Assembly: GCF_000745775.1 (NCBI RefSeq)
Contig: NZ_JQJY01000009.1
Coordinates: 124,001-188,000, forward strand
DNA length: 64,000 nucleotides
Source: Flavobacterium sp. ASV13
Lineage (GTDB): Bacteria; Bacteroidota; Bacteroidia; Flavobacteriales; Flavobacteriaceae
Reading direction: 5' to 3'
The notes under the pieces are model-generated. The model did no database searches. It had not been told where the DNA came from and saw nothing but the letters and a program-made list of their open reading frames with translations. How positions within the stretch are numbered: position 1 is the stretch's first letter; each line of letters begins with the position of its first letter. Below are positions 26,057 to 33,673 of the stretch, piece after piece. The position numbers were made by a program, and so were the translations under genes.

Positions 26057-26650
26057 CTATTTTATAACCAAAACATTTTCATTTCTTGCAAAATCAGTTA
26101 ATGTGATATTAAAAAGAACCGTAATTTCTTTCCCGGCTCTTACAACACCAAGTGCAGCTGATGGAGGAGTCATTTCAAAATCAGTAAAATTCATTCGGTT
26201 TGATCCTTGAAGTACAAAAGTGTCGTTGTCATTGGTCATTACTTTTGCCTGAGTTTTAAAATCTTTGCTAACACCTGCAATAGTAAAAGTCCCAATTAAA
26301 ATCCATGTTGTTTCATTTGCCTTATCAGCAGATTTTAATACGTATTTGATGTTTTTATGTGTTTTCGTATCCAGAGTTTCATAAGCCACATCGTCCATAC
26401 TTGTTTTGCTGCTTTTTATGCTTTCGGTTGGTAATGTTATAGATAAGTTTTTGATGTCTGTTAGTTTTGAATCGGTAATGGTTAAAATCGCACTGCCAGT
26501 TCCCTCTGAAGATCGCATTACCCAATCGTGTATATTGGATGTTCCTGCTACCTCAAAAGTTGATTTTGTCAAAGAATATCTTTTTTGAGCGTTTACTTGT
26601 ATTGATAATGTAATAACTACGGCTAATAAAATTGATTTGATCGTTTTCAT
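26057..26650 (-). CDS. YceI family protein
   Basis: A 197-residue exported lipocalin-like protein. The signal peptide is MKTIKSILLAVVITLSIQVNA. The YceI fold follows, with the family pattern FEVAGTSNIHDWVM, SLPTESIKSSKTSMDD, THKNIKYVLKSA and FTDFEMTPPSAALGVVRAG. Family members bind isoprenoid chains such as polyprenols or quinones in a hydrophobic pocket, and are periplasmic. The gene stands alone. A polyprenyl synthase gene lies 2.5 kb away but is not linked in an operon. Confidence 0.88.
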   Translation of the reverse strand: MKTIKSILLAVVITLSIQVNAQKRYSLTKSTFEVAGTSNIHDWVMRSSEGTGSAILTITDSKLTDIKNLSITLPTESIKSSKTSMDDVAYETLDTKTHKNIKYVLKSADKANETTWILIGTFTIAGVSKDFKTQAKVMTNDNDTFVLQGSNRMNFTDFEMTPPSAALGVVRAGKEITVLFNITLTDFARNENVLVIK

Positions 26651-26926
26651 TTGTATGTGGTATTTAGTTAAATCTTGATAGTTTATAATTCAGTTTGGCT
26701 TTAATTATAAATGCTATCTTTTTCTTGGATCAAATGTATTGCGAACAAATCGGGCAAGAGCTGATAAAAATCATGGTTGAGATTTTATTAAAAACGTATA
26801 ATAAAAATGCAATATTCATAAAATTGATTTTTTATAAAATGTCGTTTACAATCATTTTAAACCTTTTGTTGTTTGAATTTTCAAGATTGAACTATAGTTT
26901 ATAACATTAGAAATGAACAAATAACT

Positions 26927-26934
26927 TAACTTTG
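26927..26934 (+). promoter_or_regulatory. -7 element of the rlmN promoter (TAACTTTG)
   Basis: TAACTTTG matches TAnnTTTG and ends only 4 nt before the first ATG of rlmN (26939), so transcription is expected to start at or inside the start codon region; a second in-frame ATG is at 26945. Confidence 0.55.
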
Positions 26935-26938
26935 CACC

Positions 26939-27988
26939 ATGCAAATGGAGAAAAAAGACATAAGAGCCTTATCAAAAGAGCAATTGCGCGATTTTTTTGT
27001 CGCAAATAACGACAAAGCTTTTCGCGGAAATCAGGTTTATGAATGGCTGTGGAGCAAAGGAGCACATAGTTTTGAAGACATGACTAATGTTGCCAAAACA
27101 ACGCGTTCAATGCTTGAAGAAAATTTTGTAATCAATCATATTAAGGTTGATACGATGCAGCGAAGCAGCGACGGAACAGTAAAAAATGCTGTTCGTTTAC
27201 ATGACGGTTTAGTGGTAGAATCGGTTTTGATTCCAACCGAAACCAGAACAACAGCCTGTGTTTCGAGTCAGGTAGGTTGCAGTTTAGATTGTAATTTCTG
27301 CGCTACTGCGCGATTAAAGCGTATGCGAAATCTGGAACCTGGAGAAATTTACGATCAGATTTTGGCAATTGACAAAGAAAGCCGTTTGTATTATAATCAT
27401 CCGCTTTCGAATATTGTTTTTATGGGAATGGGTGAGCCTTTAATGAATTATAACAATGTCATTAAAGCAATCGATATGGTTACATCTTCTGAAGGTTTGG
27501 GAATGTCGCCAAAACGTATTATGGTTTCGACTTCAGGAATTCCGAAAATGATCAAAAAAATGGCCGATGACGATGTGAAATTCAAATTGGCAGTTTCATT
27601 GCATTCAGCAATTGATGAAACACGCGCGAAGATTATGCCTTTCAGCAAAAACTTTCCTTTAAAAGATTTACGCGAAGCATTAGAGTATTGGTACAGAAAA
27701 ACAAAAAGTAAAATCTCTTACGAATATGTTGTCTGGAAAGGAATCAACGATGATAAAGCTTCTGTTGATGCGTTGGTTAAATTCTGTAAATACGTTCCTT
27801 GTAAAGTCAATTTAATCGAATACAATCCAATTGATGACGGAGAATTTCAACAAGCTTCAGAAGAATCAATTATGGCTTATATAAAAGCTTTAGAAAATAT
27901 TGGAGTTGTAGTGAAAGTAAGACGCAGCCGAGGAAAAGATATTGATGCTGCCTGCGGGCAATTGGCAAATAAAGAAGCTGAAGTATAG
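26939..27988 (+). CDS. rlmN: 23S rRNA (adenine2503-C2) / tRNA methyltransferase
   Basis: A 349-residue radical-SAM enzyme that methylates A2503 of 23S rRNA and A37 of some tRNAs. The [4Fe-4S] cluster motif CSLDCNFC gives Cys114, Cys118 and Cys121 (CxxxCxxC), and the second catalytic cysteine is Cys339 in DAACGQLA. The blocks MGMGEPLMNYNNV, STSGIPKMIKKM and AVSLHSAIDETR are all typical. There are two possible ATG starts, at 26939 and 26945; the promoter almost touches the first. The inverted-repeat element at 27987-28119 begins inside its stop codon. Confidence 0.97.
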   Translation: MQMEKKDIRALSKEQLRDFFVANNDKAFRGNQVYEWLWSKGAHSFEDMTNVAKTTRSMLEENFVINHIKVDTMQRSSDGTVKNAVRLHDGLVVESVLIPTETRTTACVSSQVGCSLDCNFCATARLKRMRNLEPGEIYDQILAIDKESRLYYNHPLSNIVFMGMGEPLMNYNNVIKAIDMVTSSEGLGMSPKRIMVSTSGIPKMIKKMADDDVKFKLAVSLHSAIDETRAKIMPFSKNFPLKDLREALEYWYRKTKSKISYEYVVWKGINDDKASVDALVKFCKYVPCKVNLIEYNPIDDGEFQQASEESIMAYIKALENIGVVVKVRRSRGKDIDAACGQLANKEAEV

Positions 27989-28119
27989 TCCCTAAGGGAC
28001 AAAGCAGAGGCGCGATTAATATTCTACCAATATATAATCTCTCCGAGATAACTCCGTTAGGAGTTGGATATTGGTAGTTAGATATTCGAAAATCACAACA
28101 ATAATGTCCCGTAGGGACT
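27987..28119. repeat. 133-bp nested inverted-repeat element after rlmN
   Basis: Outer arms AGTCCCTAAGGGAC (27987-28000) and GTCCCGTAGGGACT (28106-28119) differ at one position and are each near-palindromic. Inner arms CTACCAATAT (28024-28033) and ATATTGGTAG (28068-28077) are exact. A third hairpin, AACTCC-gtta-GGAGTT, is at 28050-28065. The nested arrangement and the GC-rich ends suggest a dispersed REP/MITE-like element rather than a terminator; the sequence type is familiar to me from other Flavobacterium genomes. Confidence 0.7.
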
Positions 28120-28132
28120 TAATTACATAAAC

Positions 28133-28177
28133 AAAAAGCATTAAAAACGAGAAATATTCTTGTTCTTAATGCTTTTT
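28133..28177. terminator. bidirectional terminator between rlmN and a lipoprotein gene
   Basis: AAAAAGCATTAA (28133-28144) pairs with TTAATGCTTTTT (28166-28177) and the stem can be extended inward. A/T tracts are on both sides. It lies 17 nt from the stop of the minus-strand lipoprotein gene. Confidence 0.75.
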
Positions 28178-28193
28178 CTTTGGGCAAAAAGGA

Positions 28194-29054
28194 TTATTTT
28201 TTCAAATCAACTTCTTCTGTTACGCCATCTTTTGTAATTGTTGCAAGTGTATCACATGTTCCGTCGCCATAATCAACAACAGCTGTAGCTCCGTTTTTGG
28301 TTACAGATAAAACTCCTTTTACAGGAATAGATTTTTTGCATGATGCTTTAAATTGCAATGGGGTAGTAATTTCAGCAGAAAAAGTATCTCCGTTAGGAAA
28401 AGTTGTTGTTCCGCTTCCAGTTACTAAATAAGCATTATCATCCCAGTTGAACCAAGTATCAAAACCTTCAACCTGTTCTTTAACCAGTGTGCCTTTTCGA
28501 GTATAAACGCCGCCGTCATCAAAAGTAATTGTCATATCGATTGAGGCCGTAAAAACGGGATGTGCTGTTGCAAGCAAATCGGTTGTTTTTACAGTTCGCA
28601 CTATGCTTTTGCTTCCTTGAAGTTTTTTGCCATTATGATAAAATCCATCAAAAGTATAACTAATGGTTTGTGTTGAAGTCGAAAAATCATTAGAAAAAGA
28701 AATAACCATTTTTCCTTTTACTGTATTTCCGTTTTCAAGTGTGCAGCCTTCAACGCCAAAATCGACAGTTCTTGTCCAGGTATTGTTTGTTAAGACTGTT
28801 GTAATCGTAGCACAACTCGGAAGGAAATTTTTTACCGGTCCGCTTGGTTTTGCAGTTACGTTTTGTTGTGCGCTAAATTGATCTTCGGCAATATTTGTAA
28901 CATCATCAATTGAGGCGTCAATTTTTGAATTTTTGATGATTTCATCCTTTGTAATTGCTGCAGATGATCCGTCATTTGTTTTTTCATCAGAGTTGCAACT
29001 GACAAAAAAAGATAAAGCTGCTAATGTTCCAATAAAGAAAATTTTTGTTTTCAT
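28194..29054 (-). CDS. hypothetical lipoprotein
   Basis: A 286-residue lipoprotein with signal MKTKIFFIGTLAALSFFVSC and lipidation at Cys20. The mature protein starts with a Ser/Asp-rich linker (NSDEKTNDGSS) and then is beta-rich with many TxTF and GxxV patterns. Four cysteines (in PSCATIT, VEGCTLEN, KASCKKSIP and GDGTCDTLA) occur in the mature part and may form two disulfide bonds. The segments DFGVEGCTLENGNTVKGKM and DYGDGTCDTLATITKDG look like two related halves, which suggests an internal duplication. I do not recognise a named family. It is monocistronic, and the first gene on its strand before the convergent rlmN. Confidence 0.75.
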   Translation of the reverse strand: MKTKIFFIGTLAALSFFVSCNSDEKTNDGSSAAITKDEIIKNSKIDASIDDVTNIAEDQFSAQQNVTAKPSGPVKNFLPSCATITTVLTNNTWTRTVDFGVEGCTLENGNTVKGKMVISFSNDFSTSTQTISYTFDGFYHNGKKLQGSKSIVRTVKTTDLLATAHPVFTASIDMTITFDDGGVYTRKGTLVKEQVEGFDTWFNWDDNAYLVTGSGTTTFPNGDTFSAEITTPLQFKASCKKSIPVKGVLSVTKNGATAVVDYGDGTCDTLATITKDGVTEEVDLKK

Positions 29055-29196
29055 AATAAATTAGTTTTGAATGATTTTAATTAATGAACTCAAATTAAGC
29101 TTTAACTAGAATGTGTTTTTGGTGGTGAATTTATATTAGTAAGCAAATTGTTGATATACTAACATAAAATAGACAACGTTTTTTTATTAAAAATAG

Positions 29197-29204
29197 TATA
29201 TTTG
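29197..29204 (+). promoter_or_regulatory. -7 element of the polyprenyl synthase promoter (TATATTTG)
   Basis: A full match to TAnnTTTG, ending 8 nt before the ATG at 29213. The predicted leader is only a few nucleotides. Confidence 0.55.
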
Positions 29205-29212
29205 AAATCGAA

Positions 29213-30190
29213 ATGAATATTACTTCCCAAATAAAACAGCCTATTTTTAACGAAATGGAACTTTTCGAAAAAAAGTTTCATGAATCGATGACTTCAAAGG
29301 TTGCACTGCTGAACCGAATTACGTATTATATTGTAAATCGAAAAGGAAAGCAGATGCGTCCAATGTTTGTTTTCTTGACCGCAAAAATGGTTTCTGGAGG
29401 TGTTGTAAACGAAAGAACGTATCGTGGAGCATCTGTAATCGAATTAATTCATACGGCGACTTTAGTTCATGATGATGTTGTGGACGACAGTAATCGTCGT
29501 CGCGGATTTTTCTCTATTAATGCGCTTTGGAAAAACAAAATTGCCGTTTTAGTTGGAGATTATTTACTTTCAAAAGGCTTGTTGCTTTCTATTGATAATG
29601 GCGATTTTGATTTATTAAGAATAATTTCTGTAGCTGTTCGTGAAATGAGCGAAGGTGAATTACTTCAAATCGAAAAAGCCCGAAGACTTGATATTACGGA
29701 AGATGTTTATTACGAAATCATCAGAAAAAAAACAGCAACGCTTATTGCTGCGTGTTGTGCGCTTGGCGCGAAAGCTGTAATTGAAGATGATGCTCAGGTT
29801 GAAAACATGCGTAAATTCGGAGAACTTATCGGAATGGCATTTCAAATAAAAGATGATTTATTTGATTATAGCGAAGAAGCCATCGGAAAACCAACCGGAA
29901 TCGATATTAAAGAGCAAAAAATGACTTTGCCTTTAATTCACGTTTTAAATACTTGTACACCACAGGAAAAAAAGTGGCTGATAAATTCCATTAAAAACCA
30001 CAACAAAGACAAAAAGCGCGTTAAAGAAGTTATTGCCTTTGTAAAAGATAATAATGGTTTGGCTTACGCCGAAAATAAAATGGTCGAATTCCAGCAAGAA
30101 GCACTTTCATTACTTCAAAACTTCGAAGATTCTGAATATAAAGACGCTCTGACTTTGATGGTTAATTACGTTATTGAGAGAAAGAAATAA
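29213..30190 (+). CDS. trans-polyprenyl diphosphate synthase
   Basis: A 325-residue all-helical prenyltransferase that adds isopentenyl diphosphate units to allylic diphosphates. The first aspartate-rich motif is DDVVDD at residues 87-92 followed by the RRRG diphosphate site, and the second is in FQIKDDLFDYSEEAIGKP. Conserved GKQMRPMF lies upstream of the first. In Bacteroidetes this group is likely to make the octa- or heptaprenyl side chain of menaquinone; chain length cannot be read reliably from the sequence. It is a single-gene unit with a strong terminator. Confidence 0.92.
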   Translation: MNITSQIKQPIFNEMELFEKKFHESMTSKVALLNRITYYIVNRKGKQMRPMFVFLTAKMVSGGVVNERTYRGASVIELIHTATLVHDDVVDDSNRRRGFFSINALWKNKIAVLVGDYLLSKGLLLSIDNGDFDLLRIISVAVREMSEGELLQIEKARRLDITEDVYYEIIRKKTATLIAACCALGAKAVIEDDAQVENMRKFGELIGMAFQIKDDLFDYSEEAIGKPTGIDIKEQKMTLPLIHVLNTCTPQEKKWLINSIKNHNKDKKRVKEVIAFVKDNNGLAYAENKMVEFQQEALSLLQNFEDSEYKDALTLMVNYVIERKK

Positions 30191-30261
30191 TTTCTATAAT
30201 TAAATAATCAGAAAATTTGTCAATTAGATAATTGATGTTAATTTTTTGAGCTATAAAAAAC

Positions 30262-30296
30262 AAAACCTCTTTTAAATTTTAAAAGAGGTTTTTTAT
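30262..30296. terminator. bidirectional terminator after the polyprenyl synthase gene
   Basis: AAAACCTCTTTT (30262-30273) pairs with AAAAGAGGTTTT (30281-30292), with T and A tracts on either side. It serves the convergent prenyl synthase (+) and the small membrane protein gene (-). Confidence 0.82.
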
Positions 30297-30309
30297 TTAA
30301 AAGCAAATT

Positions 30310-30819
30310 TTATTCTGCAGGTTCTGCTATTTCCGGTTCTGGTTTTTTCTTGAATTCATCAATAAGTCCTAAAAGCAACAATAAAGCAAATACTCCCCAT
30401 CCAATTGCCCAATATAAACTGCTATTTGAGGTGTTTTTTTCTTTTTCTAAGTCTAATTTGGCTTGTGGATCCTGCAAGTTGAAGTTTGGATCATCTTTTA
30501 AATAATAAATTTTTAAAGTATTTGATTTTGGCAAATCAGTACTAAAAGTATGTTCTCCTTCATATTTATTTCCATCAACTTCAAAATGATATCTAAATTC
30601 ATAAGTTTTAATCGGCACATGGGCAATTTTGACTGTAACCTCTTTGTATTCAGGATATAATTCTGCTACTGCAGTAGATTTGTCAAAAATCATTTTTTCA
30701 TAGTTGGAAATAGCTTTGTTATCGCCCCCTTTAATGTATTCAGATGTACATTGCTTACAACACGCAATTGCCACGATAAGGATTATAATTCCTCCAATTT
30801 TGTCTTTTAAACTCGTCAT
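30310..30819 (-). CDS. hypothetical membrane protein, DUF3592-like
   Basis: A 169-residue protein with a membrane segment at each end: IGGIIILIVAIACC near residue 8 and SLYWAIGWGVFALLLLLGL near residue 132. The middle part (VKIAHVPIKTYEFRYHFEVDGNKYEGEHTF, then LKIYYLKDDPNFNLQDP) has the pattern of DUF3592, where a small extracytoplasmic beta domain sits between two helices and ends in a Y-L/N-P-x-N/D-P motif. The tail is charged and Pro/Glu-rich. The cysteines CCKQC after the first helix could be lipidated or metal-binding, but this is a guess. Function unknown. Confidence 0.6.
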   Translation of the reverse strand: MTSLKDKIGGIIILIVAIACCKQCTSEYIKGGDNKAISNYEKMIFDKSTAVAELYPEYKEVTVKIAHVPIKTYEFRYHFEVDGNKYEGEHTFSTDLPKSNTLKIYYLKDDPNFNLQDPQAKLDLEKEKNTSNSSLYWAIGWGVFALLLLLGLIDEFKKKPEPEIAEPAE

Positions 30820-31125
30820 TTTAATTAGATTTAGGTTGTTTTTTGGTAAATTTTCAAACGTAAATATAATAGATTTAATACGTAAATGGGTATTAATTTA
30901 AATAATTGTTGAAACAACGCTTTTAAGCTGAGATCATGTATGTTTACACTATTCAGAAGAATTTTATTTAAGTTTACATGGAATAAAATTTAAAGATTCG
31001 CCGCAATTTTTGGAATTTGAAATTTAAATTTTGATTTTTTTTTACCCTCATGCAACCATTTTAAATCGACAATCGTCTATGCTAATAGAAGTCTGTTTCT
31101 AAAACCAAAAACCGAAAGCTTATTA
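30820..31125. other. divergent intergenic region before the ECF sigma operon
   Basis: A 306-bp AT-rich gap between a membrane protein gene (-) and the ECF sigma gene (+). The candidate ECF promoter occupies 31053-31080. The rest holds no reading frame or clear structure that I can see. Confidence 0.5.
31053..31080 (+). promoter_or_regulatory. candidate ECF-type promoter (GCAACC-N16-CGTCTA)
   Basis: GCAACC at 31053-31058 and CGTCTA at 31075-31080 are separated by 16 nt. They match the general ECF pattern of an AAC-containing -35 and a CGTC -10, unlike the TAnnTTTG promoters elsewhere in the window. It lies 45 nt before the sigma gene ATG, consistent with autoregulation. Confidence 0.6.
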
Positions 31126-31686
31126 ATGAAAATTATTCCGTTACATCAAGAAGAAACCAAAATCATAAAGCTGGCTGTCGAAAACAATCGTCAGGCGCAG
31201 CAACAGATTTATGGTAAATATTCTTCGAAAATGTTAAGCGTCTGCCGACAATATATAAAGGACATTCAATTGGCAGAAGATGTAATGATAACGGCTTTTA
31301 TGAAAGTGTTTACGAATTTGAAAAACTTTGAACACAAAGGAAGTTTTGAAGGCTGGATCCGCCGAATAATGGTTAACGAATGCATTTCTTATTTAAGAGT
31401 TCAGAAAAAAGTAAAATTTGCCGAAGATGAATTTTTTGTGGAGGAAAGTTTCAACGAAATCGACAGCCAGTTTACTGTAGAACAGATTCAGTTTTTAATC
31501 GATGCCTTGCCGGACGGCTATAAAATGGTTTTCAATTTATATGCAATCGAAGGTTATAAACACAATGAAATTGCCAAGATGTTAGGAATTAATGAAGGAA
31601 CATCAAAATCGCAATTATCGCACGCTAGAAAAATGCTGCAAACACAAATTACTATTTTAAAAAAACAAGACAATGGAACCGAATAA
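31126..31686 (+). CDS. ECF-type RNA polymerase sigma factor
   Basis: A 186-residue sigma-70-family factor with only regions 2 and 4. Region 2 is at about residues 25-95 (IYGKYSSKMLSVCRQYIKD, AEDVMITAFMKVFTNLKNF, GSFEGWIRRIMVNECISYLR) and region 4 at about 125-175 (LPDGYKMVFNLYAIEGYKHNE, then MLGINEGTSKSQLSHARKML). The operon continues with a single-pass membrane protein, overlapping it by 14 bp, and a coiled-coil/barrel envelope protein. The layout suggests sigma/anti-sigma control of an envelope function. The signal and regulon are unknown. Confidence 0.92.
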   Translation: MKIIPLHQEETKIIKLAVENNRQAQQQIYGKYSSKMLSVCRQYIKDIQLAEDVMITAFMKVFTNLKNFEHKGSFEGWIRRIMVNECISYLRVQKKVKFAEDEFFVEESFNEIDSQFTVEQIQFLIDALPDGYKMVFNLYAIEGYKHNEIAKMLGINEGTSKSQLSHARKMLQTQITILKKQDNGTE

Positions 31687-32383
31687 TTTTGAAAAGGATT
31701 TCCGTGAAAAACTAAACAAACGTGAAATTGAACCAAGCAACAAAGCATGGGATCGATTAGATGCAATGTTGAGTGTTGCCGAAGAAAAGAAACCTAAAAA
31801 AAGCAAAAAACGGCTTTATATCGCAGCAAGTGTTGTGGGATTTTTATTGGTTGGAACTTTCTTTTTCAATCAAAAAGAAAGTGCAGTTGAAACTCCAAAA
31901 AATACTGTCGTTGTAAAAGAAATTGCAAAAGATTCAGCTGAAAAGTCAATTTTTAACAACATCGATTCTTCTAAAACTGAAATCGCAGTTTCGGAAAAAC
32001 CTTCGGAAGAAATTTTAAATAAGGAAGAAAAAAACAGTAATCAAAAAACAGATAAAATCAATAAAAATGAATCAAATCAAATAGCGGAGTCTTCAATCAT
32101 CATCAAAAAAAATCAAGAAAAACAATCAATTAATAATCAAACAATAATTGCTGAAAGCCCTAAAAAAGAAAACGTAGATCAATTGCTGGATTCGGCTGAA
32201 AAAACAATTGTAGCGGAAAATTCGGCTAAGCCAAAAGCAAAAATTAAAGTTAATGCCAATGATTTGCTGAATCAAGTCGACGGCGAATTAGAGCAGTCGT
32301 TTCGAGAAAAAGTGATTACAAAAGTCAATAAAAACTATCAGACTGTAAAAGTGGCTTTGGCAAATAGGAATCAGCAGGAGTAG
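31673..32383 (+). CDS. single-pass membrane protein, candidate anti-sigma factor
   Basis: A 236-residue protein. Residues 1-45 are a cytoplasmic, charged helix region (NFEKDFREKLNKREIEPSNK, then AWDRLDAMLSV), residues about 47-64 a membrane helix (LYIAASVVGFLLVGTFFF), and the rest a Lys/Glu/Asn/Ser-rich, low-complexity outer part with a helical C-terminus (NDLLNQVDGELEQSFREKVI). It overlaps the sigma gene by 14 bp. The N-in single-pass topology and position are those of an anti-sigma factor, but it lacks a zinc-binding HxxxCxxC anti-sigma domain, so that role is inferred from context only. Confidence 0.72.
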   Translation: MEPNNFEKDFREKLNKREIEPSNKAWDRLDAMLSVAEEKKPKKSKKRLYIAASVVGFLLVGTFFFNQKESAVETPKNTVVVKEIAKDSAEKSIFNNIDSSKTEIAVSEKPSEEILNKEEKNSNQKTDKINKNESNQIAESSIIIKKNQEKQSINNQTIIAESPKKENVDQLLDSAEKTIVAENSAKPKAKIKVNANDLLNQVDGELEQSFREKVITKVNKNYQTVKVALANRNQQE

Positions 32384-32390
32384 AGAACTG

Positions 32391-32418
32391 AGAAACAAGA
32401 AACAAGAAGCAAGAAGCA
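32391..32418 (+). repeat. four 7-bp tandem repeats (AGAAACA x2, AGAAGCA x2)
   Basis: A short tandem array just after the stop codon of the candidate anti-sigma gene and before the third gene of the operon. The units differ at one position. It is followed by a low-complexity AT-rich stretch. Confidence 0.7.
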
Positions 32419-32493
32419 AGAATTTACAATTTACCATTAACAATTCACAATTAAAATAATCATCATCAATCACAATCAATTAAAAAATCAATC

Positions 32494-33543
32494 ATGAAAA
32501 ATTTTACCATTCATCTCGTAATTTTAATTTTCTTATTTGTAAGCAAGGTTATGGGGCAAGAAACTTTTGAATCGAAAGCCAAGAAAATTGCCAATAAAAT
32601 TGAGAAAGTTACCAAAGAAGAAAAAGAAACTCTAAAACAAGAAGTTGAAGCTGTAAATGTGCAATTATCTGAAGGAAAAATTACGCAGGAACAAGCTGAT
32701 AAACGCAAAAAAGAATTGGCAGAAGCTAGAGCGGTAATTATCGAAGAAAAAGTGACTTTGGCACAAAATGAACTCAATGATTTGGTTCAGCAAAAAGTAG
32801 ACGGAAAACTGAAAGAGCAGGATTCAACAAAGAAAGGCAAAATCGTTATTTACTGGGACAAAAACGACTGGAATAATAACAAACACAAGGATTCTATTCG
32901 AGGTGAAAGAAGAACCACATCGCAGTTTGTTTTTGCGCTTGGTTTAAACAATACAATGATCGACGGAAAATATCAGGATTCTAATTACAGTTTTATAGGT
33001 TCGCATTTTTACGAATGGGGTTTTACCTATAATTCAAGATTAATGAAAAACGATAATTTGCTGCATGCTAAATATGGACTTTCATTGATGTACAATAATA
33101 TTCGCCCGACAGATAACAGAACTTTCGTGGTAAACGGTAATCAGACTAATTTAGAAACCAGCGCTGTAAATTTGACCGAATCCCGTTTTAGAAATGTTTA
33201 TTTAGTACTTCCGGCTCATTTGGAATTTGATTTTACAAGACCAACAGTAAAAGACGGAAAAACGTATTTTAAAACACATAAAAGCTTCCGTTTTGGAGTT
33301 GGAGGTTACGCGGGAATTAATGTAAAATCAAAACAAATTTTAAAATTTGAAGAGGACGATTTGAAGTATAAAAGTACCATAAAAGGCGAATACAATGTAA
33401 ATAATTTTATTTACGGCGTGAGTTCTTACATTGGTTACAGAGAATTAAGCTTATATGTAAAATACGATTTAAATCCGTTGTTTCAGGACAATCTAGTTAA
33501 AGAAAACAATATTTCAATGGGACTTCGATTTGATTTTAATTAA
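32494..33543 (+). CDS. envelope protein with coiled coil and C-terminal beta-barrel-like region
   Basis: A 349-residue exported protein with signal peptide MKNFTIHLVILIFLFVSKVM plus GQ. Residues about 22-115 are strongly charged and predicted to form a coiled coil (KAKKIANKIEKVTKEEKETL and following). The second half, from about residue 140, alternates aromatic and polar residues in beta-hairpin fashion (FVFALGLNNTMIDGKY, FYEWGFTYNSRLM, FRFGVGGYAGINVK) and ends in GLRFDFN, a terminal aromatic pattern like that of outer-membrane proteins. It is the third gene of the ECF sigma operon, so it is probably a target or sensor of that system. No named family was recognised. Confidence 0.72.
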   Translation: MKNFTIHLVILIFLFVSKVMGQETFESKAKKIANKIEKVTKEEKETLKQEVEAVNVQLSEGKITQEQADKRKKELAEARAVIIEEKVTLAQNELNDLVQQKVDGKLKEQDSTKKGKIVIYWDKNDWNNNKHKDSIRGERRTTSQFVFALGLNNTMIDGKYQDSNYSFIGSHFYEWGFTYNSRLMKNDNLLHAKYGLSLMYNNIRPTDNRTFVVNGNQTNLETSAVNLTESRFRNVYLVLPAHLEFDFTRPTVKDGKTYFKTHKSFRFGVGGYAGINVKSKQILKFEEDDLKYKSTIKGEYNVNNFIYGVSSYIGYRELSLYVKYDLNPLFQDNLVKENNISMGLRFDFN

Positions 33544-33570
33544 GTTAAGAGTTTAAGTTTAGTTAGTAGA

Positions 33571-33600
33571 AAAAGTGCTTCGCGAGAGGCACTTTTTTTT
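33571..33600 (+). terminator. Rho-independent terminator after the ECF operon
   Basis: Stem AAAAGTGC/GCACTTTT around a GC-rich loop, ending in TTTTTTTT, 28 nt after the stop codon. Confidence 0.8.
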
Positions 33601-33673
33601 AGTTTTAAAATAAATTTCAGGATGGATTTATGTACTTTTACAGGCTTTCAACTTTAAAAAATAAATTTACGTT

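Noticed and set aside
26695..26904. A 69-codon plus-strand frame before rlmN
   Set aside because: It lies in the AT-rich promoter region, has no supporting start signal and a composition typical of random AT-rich sequence.
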